A stretch of 64,000 nucleotides of DNA, taken from the NCBI RefSeq assembly GCF_020085105.1, contig NC_058062.1:24709562-24773561 (forward strand), written 5' to 3'. A program made the position numbers and the translations under genes. The DNA comes from Siniperca chuatsi (Eukaryota; Chordata; Actinopteri; Centrarchiformes; Sinipercidae). Positions 35,801 to 45,523 of this stretch are shown one piece after another. Within the stretch, counting starts at the first letter, position 1. Each line of letters opens with the position of its first letter. Under the pieces are notes generated by a model that made no database searches, was not told the DNA's origin, and saw only the letters and a list, made by a program, of their open reading frames with translations.

Positions 35801-38800
35801 CCTAGTCGGGTGTGTGGGCGGGTCCTCGATACTGCGGCTCCAACTCCGATCACTACTGCGCAGACTCTGGCTCCAAATGAGGTCACTAGTGCACGAAGGC
35901 AGCTCCCGTATCCGGGATATTTTGGCTTCATTTTTGTACAGTGGGAGGAAGAGGAGACGCGTCGTCCATCTTTATATACAGTCTTTGGTCCTATGCGAGT
36001 TGAACGCACGTCACTAGACCTGTGTCATGCGCGTCTTCTGTCTGAACGTAGTATTAGTGAAATATCTCTCCATAAATGTATATAGTGTAAGTGTTGAGTA
36101 TTTGTTTCCTTACGTGTGTCTGGGTCTCAGCCTCTGGTCATTACAGGGGATGACAGCCACCAGCTTGCTCGCCTGACCTGTAACACACATGGAACATGGT
36201 TTCATAGCAAAGATGGCAAAGCAGATTTGATATTCGGGCTGCCGCGAGTTGTCAATAGTAGTAGTAAGTTATCGCTGAAAATGCGTCAACATCAATATTT
36301 TTAACAGACACATGGTTTTTCATTGTTTTTCTTCAATATCACTAAGTAATTGCTGCGTCATGACAACAGCGCAGCGGTGCAGGAGTGTTTATTTGTGCTT
36401 CAGAACGTAACCGTTCTGATTCACCGACTTACTCCTACTGCCGCTCCCTCTCCTTACTCACTCTCTATGTAGCTCGATCACAGCTGTCGCTGTCTCTCTC
36501 TCAAACAAAGGAACACAAACCAAAGGACGCTTTGTGGTGTCGCTATATTTCAGCATAGACTGTAAGCCAGACACAGACATTGAAACTGGGTACATGAGAG
36601 AACCCAAGCAAGGACACAGAATTATCATAGTTTGGTCCATGAGTTGGCTTACTGACTGTGGAGCAGTTTGACTGGTCCGATCGCTGGATTGGCCACCGCA
36701 GCGTGACGTCATGTTGCGTTTCTGAAACCGTAGTGTTGTCTGTTCATTAGTAAGGAGAGCTTTTGTCCCTGTAGCTGTTTAATATAAAGCCATACAGTCG
36801 TCTGCCTGCTACCTTAGAAATTCCACTGAATACGTTTGAGAAAATGTTTAGGTAAGAATCTGGGCTTATTTTATGTTGATTGACGGTGCCAGTGTGTTTA
36901 TTTTTATCATGTTGGAGTTGCCAGTTTAAACCTACAGTTTTGCACTTTAATATTTAAACCTTTGTTTACATTTTTTTTGGGCTGCGTTTTAACAATGACA
37001 TACAGTTTGTCAAAACAAATGAACTCAAATTAAATGGTCAATTAGATTTTCTGGAGGAAAATGGATCGTGTAAATTAATAATTCATCTGTAGAATAGTCG
37101 ATAGTGGCAGCCCTAATTGATATTGTGCGTAGTTGGGTTCTCATGTTTTTGTTCAACTGCCAATTAAGAGATTGACACCCCAGGAACAGGGCTGGGTACT
37201 TTTCAATGCGAGTGTCAATACAATACCACACCTTTTTTCTACAAAACAGTTTTTCTATTAACAAAAGAAGCCAAAGTTCTCAAAGGAATCAGTGTTTCGT
37301 TTTGTAACATTGGTGAAACAACTGCAGACAAAGCAGGTGGAAATATCGCTTTTCTACTTTTTATTCGAGTTGTCTTCAACTGGAGTAAAATGTTCCCTTC
37401 ACTTCACCTGGTTCACTGTCTCCACTGCGGCCTCTCTGCTCTGCTGTCCGCTCTGTCCGTCTGTGTGTCTGTCTCTGTGTGTGTGTGTGTGTGTGTGTGT
37501 AGGAGTTGAGCCCCGCCCTTGGTCAAACGCACAGTGGAGAGGACAGAGAAGCTAGCGGATCTGCATGATCACGTGGGTCACATTTTCAAATCAGAAAATT
37601 TGGAATTCCGGATTAATCCAGAAAAATCACATCCCTGTTTAAATCTGGTTATTAAACAAATGTGACCAACTATGTACCAAACACAATATTGTAAAAATAA
37701 ACTTGTCAGTGCTCTCTGGTGGAAAAACGACTAATGGTGATATTGTTTCCAGATTACCTAACGTATCATTTGCACTTCTGTGTAATAAGTCTAAAATAAG
37801 GTCCGTGCAGTTTGTGACCAAGCGTGCTGCACACACTGCAAGTAAGCTGACTGCGCATGCACTAGAAAAGTAAACAGGACGCGTAGTGCTGTACCGAATG
37901 TCTTTTTTTTTTTTTACATTCAAAGCTTCTATTGAGGTTTTTGAATAAAGCTTAAAAAGTCTGTTTTCACATTTTATGATGTCTTCACCCTAAAACTATT
38001 TTTTTAAATCCTTGAACAAAAAAAATTTGAATAAAGTGATTAATCGGATTAGATAAGTTAGCCTTTTAATATTAAATCAACTTTCTTTCATTAATATACC
38101 TTGTCAGTTTCGTCAACAAATACATGTAGATAGACTAATTCAATAAGGGCATAAAATAATGATGAAATAATAATCGCGGCCTTAGGCTTAAACTTTGTTT
38201 TTGAAAGGCTAAACGCCAACAAATATGGATTGAAGTTAGATACAAAAGAAACAAACATGTGAATTTTGGAAATGATCACATCTATCTTTTTTCAATAAAT
38301 TTTGACTTTTGGACTTGGAGTTATTGGAAATGTTTGGATCACACGAGTCAGAAACAATCCTATGCAGCCACCACTGGAATCTAATTCTACAAATAGTATA
38401 ATACCAACTAGAAGGGCACTGAGAGCGCAGACCTCCACCAAGGCCAATAATCCAGTTTTAGCTTGTTTGTAACAATTCGCTATTAGATGTGGTTCTAACA
38501 ACAACAACTGTGGACAAAGCAAACTTTTTACTCTACTTGTCGTCAACTCAAGTAAAACGTTACCTTCACTTCACCTGGTTCACTGTCTACACCGCGGCCT
38601 CTCGGCTTTAGGGCTCACCATAGCACAGAGTCTGCCTTGTTGAAAGTGTATGATGACCTGCTCATCTCTATCGACTCCGGGGACTGTGCCATCCTCATTC
38701 TTCTTGATCTCAGTGTGGTTGTCGATACAGTGACATTTTAATAGACCGACTCTTGGGATTTTTTCTTAGGAATTATATTATTCATTACTGCCTGAACACC

Positions 38801-40775
38801 AATAACTGAATAGCCTGAAATTAACAAACAGTAGACTACAATTTTGCCTACTGACAAATTTAGACTGAACTTCACATACCTAAATGTATGATTCAAAGTT
38901 AGTCAAGTTTTCTAGGATTATTAACTGCCACTGACTCTTATCAGTTTATCACACCATTCTTTAGCCCATTTACTAGTAATATTAGGTGGAGTCTTTAACA
39001 AGGCTAATCACACCCACTGTGAGCTAGCGCTACAAAAGTTAAACATTTCATGTTAAACTAAATAAACTTTAATTGTTATGCGGATGATACCCAACTATAT
39101 CTATCGATCAAGCCAGATGAAACTAATCAGTTAGCTAAACTTCAAGCATGCCTTAAGGACATAGGGGGTGTGGGGGTGGAGCTGGACTCTCTGGCAGTGG
39201 TGTCAGAGAGGAGGATGCTGGCCAAACTACATGCCATCTTGGACAGTGTCTCCCACCCGCTCCATGACGTGCTGGTCAAACAAAAGGAGCACCTTCAGCG
39301 AAGACTCATCCCCCCAAAAAGCACCACGGAGCGCCACAGGAAGTCATTCCTGCCTGTGGCCATCAGACTCTGTAACTCCTCCCTCTAAGTGTTCCTCTAA
39401 GTCCTCCCTGTAAGTCTATATGACCCTAAGTCATTAAACTGGACATTGATCATTAACATCTCTGCAATACTTGACATAATTGTGCAATATTCTGTGTTAA
39501 TACTGCTGTGCAATATACTCTTTTCAGTTTAAAATTCCCTATTTATCGATATTTATTCATACTTCTATTTCTGCAATATCCTCCGCCTCATTATAATCTT
39601 AATAAATTACACTTAACTTGACAGTTCATGCACTACTACTTTATACCGTATTATTATCATCAACCGGTAAACCCACTTTGTACTTCACACTTATTTTAAT
39701 TCTATACTTATACTCACTTGGTACTCAATTTATTTTCTGACCTGTATTATAGTGTATTATATTTTTTGCTTAGTACTTCTATTCCTGTGTGCACTTACAT
39801 GATAGTGAGCTGCTGTAACAAAAGAGTTTCCCGTCGGGGATCAATAAAGTATTCTGATAAAAACCTGGATGACCTGCAATTTTCTGATTTCTGAATTCTG
39901 ACAAAACTGAAGTTATTGTACTTGGCCCCAAACACCTCCGTTAAGACTCTCCAGTTGATCCAAGATGCTGCAGCACGTGTACTGACAAGAACTAGGAAAA
40001 GAGATCATATTTCTCCAATATTAGCTTCTCTGCACTGGCTCCCTGTAAAATCCAGAATAGAATTTAAAATCCTTCTCCTCACCTACAAAGCTCTTAATGG
40101 TCAGGCTCCATCGTATCTTAAAGATCTCATAATACCATATTACCCGACTAGAACACTGCGCTCCCAGAATGCAGGGTTACTTGTGGTTCCTATAGTTTCC
40201 AAAAGTAGAATGGGAGCCAGAGCCTTCAGTTATCAAGCTCCTCTCCTGTGGAATCAGGTCCCAGTTTGGGTTCGGGAGGCAGACACCATCTCAACATTTA
40301 AGAGTAGGCTTAAGACTTTCCTCTTTGATAAAGCTTATAGTTAGGGCTGGCTCAGGTGAGCCCTGAACCACCCCTTAGTTATGCCGTTATAGGCTTAGAC
40401 TGCCGGGAGATTTCCCATGATGCACCTCTCTCCTCCTCTCCACCTGTATGCATTCTTATTCCATTAATGCACGTTACTAACTCAACATCTCGTTTTATGC
40501 TTTCTCGTTTCTCTCCTCTCTCCTTCTGTCACTTTCAGCAGGTATTTCTGCCTCCGGAGCTGCAGAGTCTGGATCTGTTGTTGTGGCCCACCTGCTGCCC
40601 CATGTTACTGCTCGACAACCACATTAGAATTATTATTAGTCTTATTACTATTATTATCATCACTGTTTCATTAATACACCACTACCATTACATTATTATT
40701 ATTTTAAAATCATATGTGGAATTTGCATTGTGCTACTGTAATTAAAAGTTAATTGAACTGAATTGTTCATTTGTT

Positions 40776-40865
<90 letters not shown>

Positions 40866-42367
40866 CATGCGCGCTGTGGTCGAGCTACATAAAATGAATA
40901 AGGAAAGGGAGTGCTGGTAGAAGAGAAAGTCGGTGAATCAGAGAAATAAAACATTATTTTCTGATAGTTTCACAGCGGTTAGGTTCTAAAAGACAAATAA
41001 AACACGCCCGCACTGCCGTGCTGTCATCATAATGCAGCAATTACTTAGTCATATTGAAGAAAAACAATTAAAGAAAAAACATGCGTCTGTTAAAAATATT
41101 ACTGCGACTACTTGTGGCAGCCCTAGAATGAATAGACATGCTGAAAAAAAAAAACCCTGAGCAACATTCGAACATTGATTTAGAATTCAAATGTCAACGT
41201 TATGAATGAAGCTTCGAACTATTCAGTCCAGCCCTAGATGCTTGTTTTGTATACTGTATGTGTACTTTATTCCACATTCATGGTTCTAATCTTGTTAAGT
41301 GGTCACATACATCATTGTCTTTTTATGACTTTTTCCTCGTTCAGCCAAATACAAAAAACAAATAGGGTCTTCTTGCTGTAGTGAGGCCGCCATCTTGTTT
41401 TCTAGTGCACCTGTGGAATGCGTATGTGCGCGCAGACCCTGAATGTAGTATGTGTAGAGGCATGTGCATGTCCACATGCAAGTCCATAGCTGTTCCTGTC
41501 TGTATTGAAGCATGATCAAAGCTTTACAGAGACCAATAACTCTCTAAACCTACAAATGGTTAAAGTATTGTATTAAGATAGACTTAAAAAAAGGGCCATA
41601 AGTAAAAGAAAAAATGATCAACATATTTATCAATAATAGAAATATCGTAGAAAAGGTTTCAGTCGTAGTCATCTGGACACTGTTTTCAGAATCAAGACGT
41701 TTCGGCTCCCATCCGGAAGTCATTCTCAATTGTGAAAAAATGGAACGGGAACTAGAAATTTAAGCTACTCTGTGCGCCCTCAGGGAGGAGTCTGTCTGAG
41801 TATCTGTTGATTAGCTAGTTTCACCTGAAACTGACCTAATAGTTTCCAAGATTGCCCAGTAATCAGTAATCAGGCCTGTTGTTGTCTGGCTGCATCTACC
41901 TCATCACTGTTCAGTACCTGATTAGCATGTGATTAGCATTCTCAATTTTTTCACAATTGAGAATGACTTCCGGATGGGAGCCGAAACGTCTTGATTCTGA
42001 AAACAGTGTCCAGACGACTACGACTGAAACCTTTTCTACGATAGAACACTCCTGGACGAATGAGGGACGACACGTCTTATTAATAGAAATAGTCGTTAGC
42101 TGACACTCTAGGTTAGAATGAAAGGAACTTCTTACTCCAAACAAAGACTAAAGCAGGTGTGTGTGTGTGTGTATTACCTCTGGGTATACGTCCAGTACCC
42201 TGGCAGGTGGGACAGTGCACTGTCTCTCCTGAGCTGTGTCTCCGGTTGGAGCTCCGCCTCTCATCCTTCTCAATTATAGGCCGGTTGTCATCGTCTAGGC
42301 CATCCCCACTGTGCTGTGATTCCACCCCCCCAGAGCCATCATCACACCTGCTGGGAACAGTCCCCAT
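17705..42367 (-). CDS. tmem106a: Transmembrane protein 106A
   Basis: Seven coding exons on the minus strand (42178-42367, 36114-36177, 31809-31962, 26009-26149, 25170-25213, 23966-24019, 17705-17825) join with matching phases to 255 aa (human TMEM106A about 262). TMEM106 proteins are type II membrane glycoproteins of late endosomes, lysosomes and the plasma membrane; TMEM106A is linked to macrophage activation. Visible: a cytosolic N-terminus with CPTCQGTGRIPR (52-63); one membrane span about 88-108 ending in FFLFPRSV; sequons at Asn134, Asn140, Asn153 and Asn243; and luminal Cys201 and Cys240, spaced 39 apart like the disulfide pair of TMEM106B. The motif YEYIDCGANSTIPH matches TMEM106A (YEYVDC..N.S.PH) better than TMEM106B, and the NBR1 neighbour agrees. 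The start is the first in-frame ATG (Met-Gly), three bases into the second exon. The introns are heavily invaded by transposons. Confidence 0.92.
17866..19363. repeat. 1.5 kb minisatellite of 11- and 16-bp units
   Basis: Built from two related units, ACAGGAGCGCT (11 bp) and ACAGGAGCGGAGCGTT (16 bp). They often alternate to a 27-bp period, with variants such as GAGTGTT, GAGCGAAGCG and GAGCTGAGCG. It lies in the last tmem106a intron. Because 27 is divisible by three, long open frames (repeating GALQERSVT) appear on the plus strand; these are not genes. Confidence 0.97.
19381..19530. mobile_element. MITE family A, left half
   Basis: TTCAACATTTTGGGAAATAC, AGTTAGATGAGAGGAAGAAT and TAGCTTAGCACAAAGACTGG are the family left-arm words. 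It starts 18 bases after the minisatellite. Confidence 0.75.
19531..23965. other. Intron of tmem106a, mostly unrecognised
   Basis: No further exon is needed by the splice phases and none was seen. About 90 bases near 20820-20905 (CCGCTGGAAATAGTCCCCAA) recur inverted near 25390-25480. The phrase GGGTTCAATTCC near 23337 resembles a tRNA B box but has no partner. Confidence 0.45.
23966..24019 (-). CDS. tmem106a: tmem106a coding exon 6 (54 bp)
   Basis: A very small exon found by its phases: acceptor TTTCTCTGCAG, phase 2 in and out, donor CA|GTGAGT. Encodes NYCRKASLPVHILYLHL, which aligns with the family segment ICTxxxIKVHxxLLHIQ and keeps its Cys and His. Confidence 0.85.
24489..24965. mobile_element. 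MITE family A, nearly complete
   Basis: Begins inside the left arm (TAGCTTAGCATAAAGACTGG) and runs through the centre to the right terminus TCAAACTATTTCTTTAA. The left tip is missing. Lies between tmem106a coding exons 5 and 6. Confidence 0.8.
25170..25213 (-). CDS. tmem106a: tmem106a coding exon 5
   Basis: 44 bases after a CTTCCTTCCAG acceptor. Encodes YSFVIPIKLTDPDM plus a split Arg codon (phase 2) at an AG|GTGAGC donor. Confidence 0.85.
25390..25480 (-). repeat. Interspersed repeat, inverted relative to 20820-20905
   Basis: The reverse complement shares ATGTGGATT, CCGCCGCTG, AAATAGTCCCCAAC and TTTGATAAAAACTACAG with the earlier copy. The family is not known to me. Confidence 0.5.
26009..26149 (-). 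CDS. tmem106a: tmem106a coding exon 4 (luminal domain)
   Basis: 47 codons in phase 0 between a TTTCCTTGTAG acceptor and an ATG|GTGAGT donor. Starts NVLNITNHNF, the family's N-glycosylated NxLNITN segment. Confidence 0.92.
27833..28189 (+). pseudogene. Tx1-type LINE ORF1 fragment with CCHC zinc knuckle
   Basis: 119 open codons with the knuckle CFGCETEGHLICSC near the end. It is an old transposon fragment and not a host gene. Confidence 0.75.
29030..29765 (-). mobile_element. LINE 3' end nested in the Tx1-type LINE
   Basis: On the minus strand, 29446-29760 encodes a reverse-transcriptase C-terminus (SERRMLGKLHAILDSVSHPL and HDVLVK), and the tail at 29030 reads AGAGTTTCAATAAAGGATTCTGA. The copy at 39164-39862 is the same family in the other orientation. 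I call it CR1/L2/Rex1-like; the exact clade is uncertain. Confidence 0.7.
31809..31962 (-). CDS. tmem106a: tmem106a coding exon 3 (membrane span)
   Basis: Acceptor CCTCCTCCCAG, phase 2 in and phase 0 out, donor ACG|GTGGGT. Encodes KLYVAVSVGV onward, the hydrophobic span and FFLFPRSV, ending in the glycosylation motif INIT. Confidence 0.92.
32163..32275. repeat. Fragment of an 'AGGGCTCTACGCTAACTTT' repeat
   Basis: AGGGCTCTACGCTAACTTTG and following TAGGAGCAC words resemble a dispersed fish repeat end. The other end was not found. Confidence 0.35.
33616..35164 (-). mobile_element. Tc1/mariner DD37E (TRT-like) transposon
   Basis: 1549 bp bounded by TA on both sides (33614-33615 and 35165-35166). 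Inverted ends start CAGGGAGTGCAGAATTATTA and are identical for at least 25 bases. A related inner motif, GCATAATTATTAGGCAAC, recurs near 33798 and inverted near 34968-34985, giving IR/DR-type ends of about 200 bp. It encodes one transposase on the minus strand and lies in the tmem106a intron between coding exons 2 and 3, in the gene's orientation. Confidence 0.93.
34020..34946 (-). CDS. Tc1/mariner transposase, DD37E type, C-terminal frameshift
   Basis: 308 codons. Cut-and-paste transposase. The N-terminal paired-like helix-turn-helix region (about 10-115) contains ARELRKVKRAAAK and VPKSTRCAILRD. The DDE catalytic core has Asp144 (WTDEM), Asp237 (MQDNAPSH) and Glu275 (NPIENLW), with 37 residues between the last two. 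This spacing is that of the TRT family. The GRPR-like spacer reads PRRK. The frame ends early at QC-stop (34020-34022). The neighbouring frame at 33932-34027 carries about 31 more codons, starting NVDGEQIKTL and ending IGH-stop, so a single indel near 34027 separates the usual C-terminus. Otherwise intact. Probably inactive or weakly active as read here. Confidence 0.9.
   Translation of the reverse strand: MGQKKDLTGSEKSKIVRYIAEGCSSLKIAKLLKRDHRTIKHFIQNSQQGRKKRVEKPRRKITARELRKVKRAAAKMPLATSLAIFQSCNITGVPKSTRCAILRDMAKVRKAESRPPLNKTHKLKRQDWAKKYLKTDFSKVLWTDEMRVSLDGPDGWARGWIGKGQRAPVRLRRQQGGGGVLVWAGIIKDELVGPFRVEDGVKLNSQSYCQFLEDTFFKQWYRKKSASFKKNMIFMQDNAPSHASKYSTAWLARKGIKEENLMIWPPCSPDLNPIENLWSIIKCAIYKEGKQYTSLNSVWEAVVAAAQC
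35384..35804. mobile_element. Palindromic MITE with GGCTGGGTATTG ends
   Basis: Starts GGCTGGGTATTGTTTT and ends AGTACCAATACCCAGCC. The internal arms have inverted GATACC/GGTACT-type words. About 420 bp. Fragments occur at 2940 and 37190. Confidence 0.6.
36114..36177 (-). CDS. tmem106a: tmem106a coding exon 2
   Basis: Acceptor GTGTTACAG, phase 1 in and phase 2 out, donor CACAC|GTAAGG. Encodes QASKLVAVIPCNDQRLRPRH, the counterpart of the family LVALIPYxDQRLxP segment. Confidence 0.88.
36178..38590. other. tmem106a intron with small repeat fragments
   Basis: No exon seen. A patch near 36430-36480 (GCCGCTCCCTCTCCTTACTC) echoes 27378-27420. There is a GGCTGGGTACTTTTCAATGC fragment near 37190 and a GT run at 37478-37500. 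The rest is AT-rich and unrecognised. Confidence 0.4.
39164..39862 (+). mobile_element. LINE 3' end nested in the L2-like LINE
   Basis: Encodes SERRMLAKLHAILDSVSHPL, HDVLVK and TERHRKSFLPVAIRLCNSSL, then a 3' UTR ending GGGGATCAATAAAGTATTCT. The flanking L2-like sequence reads through cleanly if it is removed (AAGGACATA to AAAACCTGGATG). Same family as 29030-29765. Confidence 0.75.
39916..40344 (+). pseudogene. L2-like LINE reverse transcriptase C-terminus
   Basis: 142 codons open to the natural stop, ending TFKSRLKTFLFDKAYS. It is the C-terminal domain only, with no separate start, so it is a transposon fragment. Confidence 0.8.
40781..40865. repeat. (GT)n(GA)n compound microsatellite
   Basis: About 58 bases of GT followed by about 27 of GA, just after the L2-like tail. 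Confidence 0.97.
41644..42043. mobile_element. 400-bp inverted-repeat element, possibly Penelope-derived
   Basis: The first 100 bases (41644-41743) and last 97 (41947-42043) are inverted copies with about one difference. Each arm contains CTTCCGGATGGGAGCCGAAA followed by CGTCTTGATTCTG. The spacer is about 200 bp and has no open frame. The GGATG...CGAAACGTC word looks like a decayed hammerhead-ribozyme core of the kind carried by Penelope-like elements. Confidence 0.65.
42157..42172 (-). repeat. CA repeat directly after the tmem106a exon 1 donor
   Basis: On the transcribed strand the intron starts GTAATA and then runs CACACACACACACAC. CA tracts this close to a 5' splice site can act as hnRNP L binding sites. 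Confidence 0.85.
42178..42367 (-). CDS. tmem106a: tmem106a coding exon 1 (N-terminus)
   Basis: 63 codons plus one base (phase 1). The acceptor GTGTTTTTTAG ends two bases before the ATG. The donor is AGAG|GTAATA, followed at once by a CA repeat. Holds the CPTCQGTGRIPR motif. Confidence 0.9.
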
Positions 42368-42448
42368 ACCTAAAAAACACAGAACGTTGCAGCTACTAGT
42401 CAGCTACTCACTAGCACAGAACACTATACATTACACTATAGCAGAGGA

Positions 42449-43090
42449 TTAAAGGATAGGCTCACACTTTTCCAAGTCTGTCTTAAAACAATAGTCACAT
42501 GCCCATATGAACACTGAAACAGTTTTGGGTTGCTGCAACCATTCCCCCGTTCATACTGGCCCTTAAGATATCCCTTCTAATGTAAGGGATGGGGGACAAA
42601 ATCCACAATCCTTCCTCCATGAAAAAAATGTATTCCAATGTTGATCTGAAGCTAAGATGATGTTTTGGCAGTCTGTGTTAGACGAATAACGAGGATATCT
42701 TACAGTCTTTCCAGTCTAACCCTTTAGTACCAAACTACCTGTCTTTGGTTCCCTGGACAGTGTTTTTATGAGCCGAGGGACAGTAACACAAAGAGAGGAT
42801 TTCGTAGGAAAAAGACAAACTTTGGAAGACACCCACTTAATTTGTTTATCTCTGACTTCTGAACATCATATTAGCTTCAGCTAACCTTTGGAATGTATTT
42901 AGCACAGAAGGAGAACTGCAGATTTTGTCCCCCCTTCACTTACACTGAAATCACTTTTAGAAGGGATCTTTTGACGGCCAGTATGGACAGGAGGAACCAT
43001 TGCAACAAGTAAAACCTGTCTCAGTCTTCACATGGGCACCTGACAATTGTTTTTAAGACTGACTGGAAAAAATGTGAACCTATCCTTTAA
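42449..43090. mobile_element. Palindromic MITE with TTAAAGGATAGG ends
   Basis: Starts TTAAAGGATAGGCTCACACT and ends with the inverted copy (AATGTGAACCTATCCTTTAA). Long imperfect arms contain AGTCTGTCTTAAAACAAT and inverted ATTGTTTTTAAGACTGACT. 642 bp, no coding capacity. It starts 80 bases upstream of the tmem106a first coding exon. Confidence 0.8.
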
Positions 43091-43129
43091 TGCCCATGTT
43101 TTTGAAATGACATGTTCAGCAATATGGTG

Positions 43130-43180
43130 GAATGTTCCGGTGTCCGCAAACTTTTGGCGATATAGTGTGTAGTATGTTCA
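43130..43180. mobile_element. Tc1-like terminal fragment
   Basis: GGTGTCCGCAAACTTTTGGC then GATATAGTGTGT is the inverted form of the fish Tc1-type end seen near 16796. Confidence 0.5.
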
Positions 43181-43924
43181 CTAAAAATAAAAATAAAAAA
43201 CTAAAACCATGTGCATCTGCATGTGGAGAAGGTGTGGTGAGAAAATAGTTGACTTAACTGAAGGAAAGAGGACATTAGGCTCCAAAATCTATTCCACTAC
43301 AATGCTGTTTAATATAAAAAGAAAAATGTAGAACTGAATCAGTGTGTATGAGTGTGGTGAAGGTCCTGCAGGGAAAGTGCAGGTGCACACAAGCCTAACA
43401 CACCTGCAAACCAAACACAAGAAGATAAGGAAACAAGCATGCCTGTAACAAATACAAATCAACACGGAGAACAGTTTCCTCCTGAACAGTTGTACAGCTT
43501 GTTAGAATGTTATACACATCCAATCAACATGGATTTTTAATGAGAGCTTGCCATGTGATGAACTACCGTGTAATGCTGTAACATTTTCATAAGGGATGTA
43601 ACATATTTTTAACTGATGAGGTAATGGAGTGATGAGAACAAGGCCATAACTTCAGTTGTTACTTTAGTATTATTATTTCATTAAATGAAAAAGTGTGATT
43701 TATGAAGTCATAATAATGCAAACATGTAATAAATTATGATTCAACGCGGTAATGTCATTTGAAGGGCCATTTATTTGAAACGGTTTGACATTATATGGAA
43801 GTTACTGAATTTAGTTGCTACAGGCCCTCACTGCAGAATGTGGAGTCTGGAGTGTGTCACCAAAATATTAATAGTCTTTTACATTGTTATAATCAATAAT
43901 CAATTAAAAAGCTTTAGAAATGGA

Positions 43925-44265
43925 TTAATGTGCATTTAAAAAGGTCCAGTATTTAGTGGCATCTAGCGGTGAAACTGCAGATTGCAACCTTTTGAACACT
44001 GCTCGCCTCACCCTCTCCTTCCAAGCCTGTAGGAGAAACTACGGTGGCCGCGAAACTAGCAAAAGCAGCGTTTGGTTTGTCCGATCTGGGCTCCTGTAGA
44101 AACATGGCGGGGCAACATGGCGGCCTCCGTGGAAGGGGACCCGCTCCCTCTGTAGATAGAAAGGGCTTATTCTAAACACAGCGATTCTTATTTTCTGGTG
44201 ATTGTACATTACTGAAAATTTTCTTTTACAATGGTATTTTGAAAAGGCTTTTAAATTTTACTTTT
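43925..44265. repeat. Dispersed repeat with 'ATGGCGGGGCAACATGGCGG'
   Basis: GGCATCTAGCGGTGAAACTG, GCAGCGTTTGGTTTGTCCGA and ACATGGCGGGGCAACATGGC are words I recall from a widespread fish repeat. No coding sequence. Lies in the first tmem106a intron. Confidence 0.5.
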
Positions 44266-44924
44266 CATTATTCCTTTTAGTTATGTGTCCTCCAATAAAA
44301 AAAATATAAAATAATCCAAAAATGTCTTTAATATTTTTATATTAAAAGGAAAAGTCTGGTATATTTCAACCGGCGTAGTTCCCATAAATGTGGCTACTGT
44401 GACTGTGGTTCCACTTTGCACTCGCCACCTCCGCTGTAGGGATTCAGGGACACAGGACTCGCACAGACTGCAGCTTTCCAAACGAACAAGCTTTTTACAT
44501 GAATCGTTTCAAACTCGGAGTGAAAATTGTATGTTAAAGCAGGAAGAAAATGAAAAGTGAGATGCAATATGGAAAGTAAACACATTAGTAAAATAAAAGC
44601 CTTTTTGCAAATCCATGTTAAAGCTTGACTTGATGTACTGGAATTCTTTAATTGAGACAAATGTCACAATGAGATGCCAGTTATGTTGATCAGAGTTATC
44701 AAAGCATGGTTACTCATTTTAAAAAAAAGATTACACTTAACTCTAACTAAGCTTCAGTGGAACTGGGGAGAATAGCACACACCTGTTGTTGGAGACACTG
44801 TGGGGGGGGCTGCTTGAGTTAAGGTATTAATACACCTTTTAAATTTGATAAATGTGTTCATTCTTTATAATTCAACGATGTAACAGTTTCGAATTATTCT
44901 GGATGGAATTCTTACCTGGCGAGC

Positions 44925-45260
44925 TGCCACCCCGTTTCCACCTGCATGGAAACGGCTCCGTTTTGGATTTTTCATTTTGAACCGTTCAGAGCTTTTGACC
45001 AAACGTGAATCGGTTCAGACCGAAAAGCCGGTTCCCAGCTGGGGCCTGACTAGCCCTGGTCCCTGCACCGAAGTGGGCGTGGCATGTTCTACAGGTCGCC
45101 CTCTGTTGATGACGCATCCCTGATAACAATGGTTCCGCTCAGGACTGGTGGAAACCGGGTCGGTTCGGTTCATAGCACCGAGGTTCAAAGACTCTTAAAC
45201 GGAACCGGTTCAGGAACCGGAGCTCATCTGGTGGAAAGAAGCCTGGGTTGTTCAACCCGG
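44925..45260. repeat. 'AACCGG' palindromic repeat
   Basis: Inverted words GTTTCCACCTGCATGGAAAC, GGTTCAGACC and GAACCGGTTCAGGAACCGG, with GGTGGAAA on both sides, suggest a MITE of the fish 'gtttccacc' type. Confidence 0.5.
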
Positions 45261-45348
45261 AAACCGCAGCAAGACGGCGCAAACCGGTTTGAGATTGAAC
45301 GTGCCCGTGAACTAACGTTACCACTGTCTCTTATCAGGGGCGTCTGCT

Positions 45349-45354
<6 letters not shown>

Positions 45355-45395
<41 letters not shown>
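45355..45395. repeat. (CA)n microsatellite
   Basis: Perfect CA run of 41 bases, about 130 bases inside the first tmem106a intron. It reads GT on the transcribed strand. Confidence 0.97.
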
Positions 45396-45397
<2 letters not shown>

Positions 45398-45523
45398 GCG
45401 GAGATAACCTGGGTCATGTGCTGTTGCCGTTACGGTTTGTTCCTGCAGTGTAGGAGACATTTGGCAGTTCTTTTCGAAACCCCGCCCGCCGCAGGTGCTC
45501 CTCGCTCTGTGCGGACATCTTAC

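Larger units (their letters stand above)
38600..40760 (+). mobile_element. L2-like LINE, 3' part, interrupted
   Basis: Reverse transcriptase pieces in order: 38625-38730 (DDLLISIDSGDCAILILLDL); 39075-39160 (YADDTQLYLSIKPDETNQLA, the YADD catalytic motif); then, after an inserted element, TEVIVLGP-like sequence and the open C-terminal part at 39916-40344 (AAARVLTRTRKRDHISPILA, LHWLPVKSRIEFKILLLTYK). The 3' UTR ends in TTAATTGAACTGAATTG. A second copy of the 3' part lies at 57876-58870. Confidence 0.8.
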
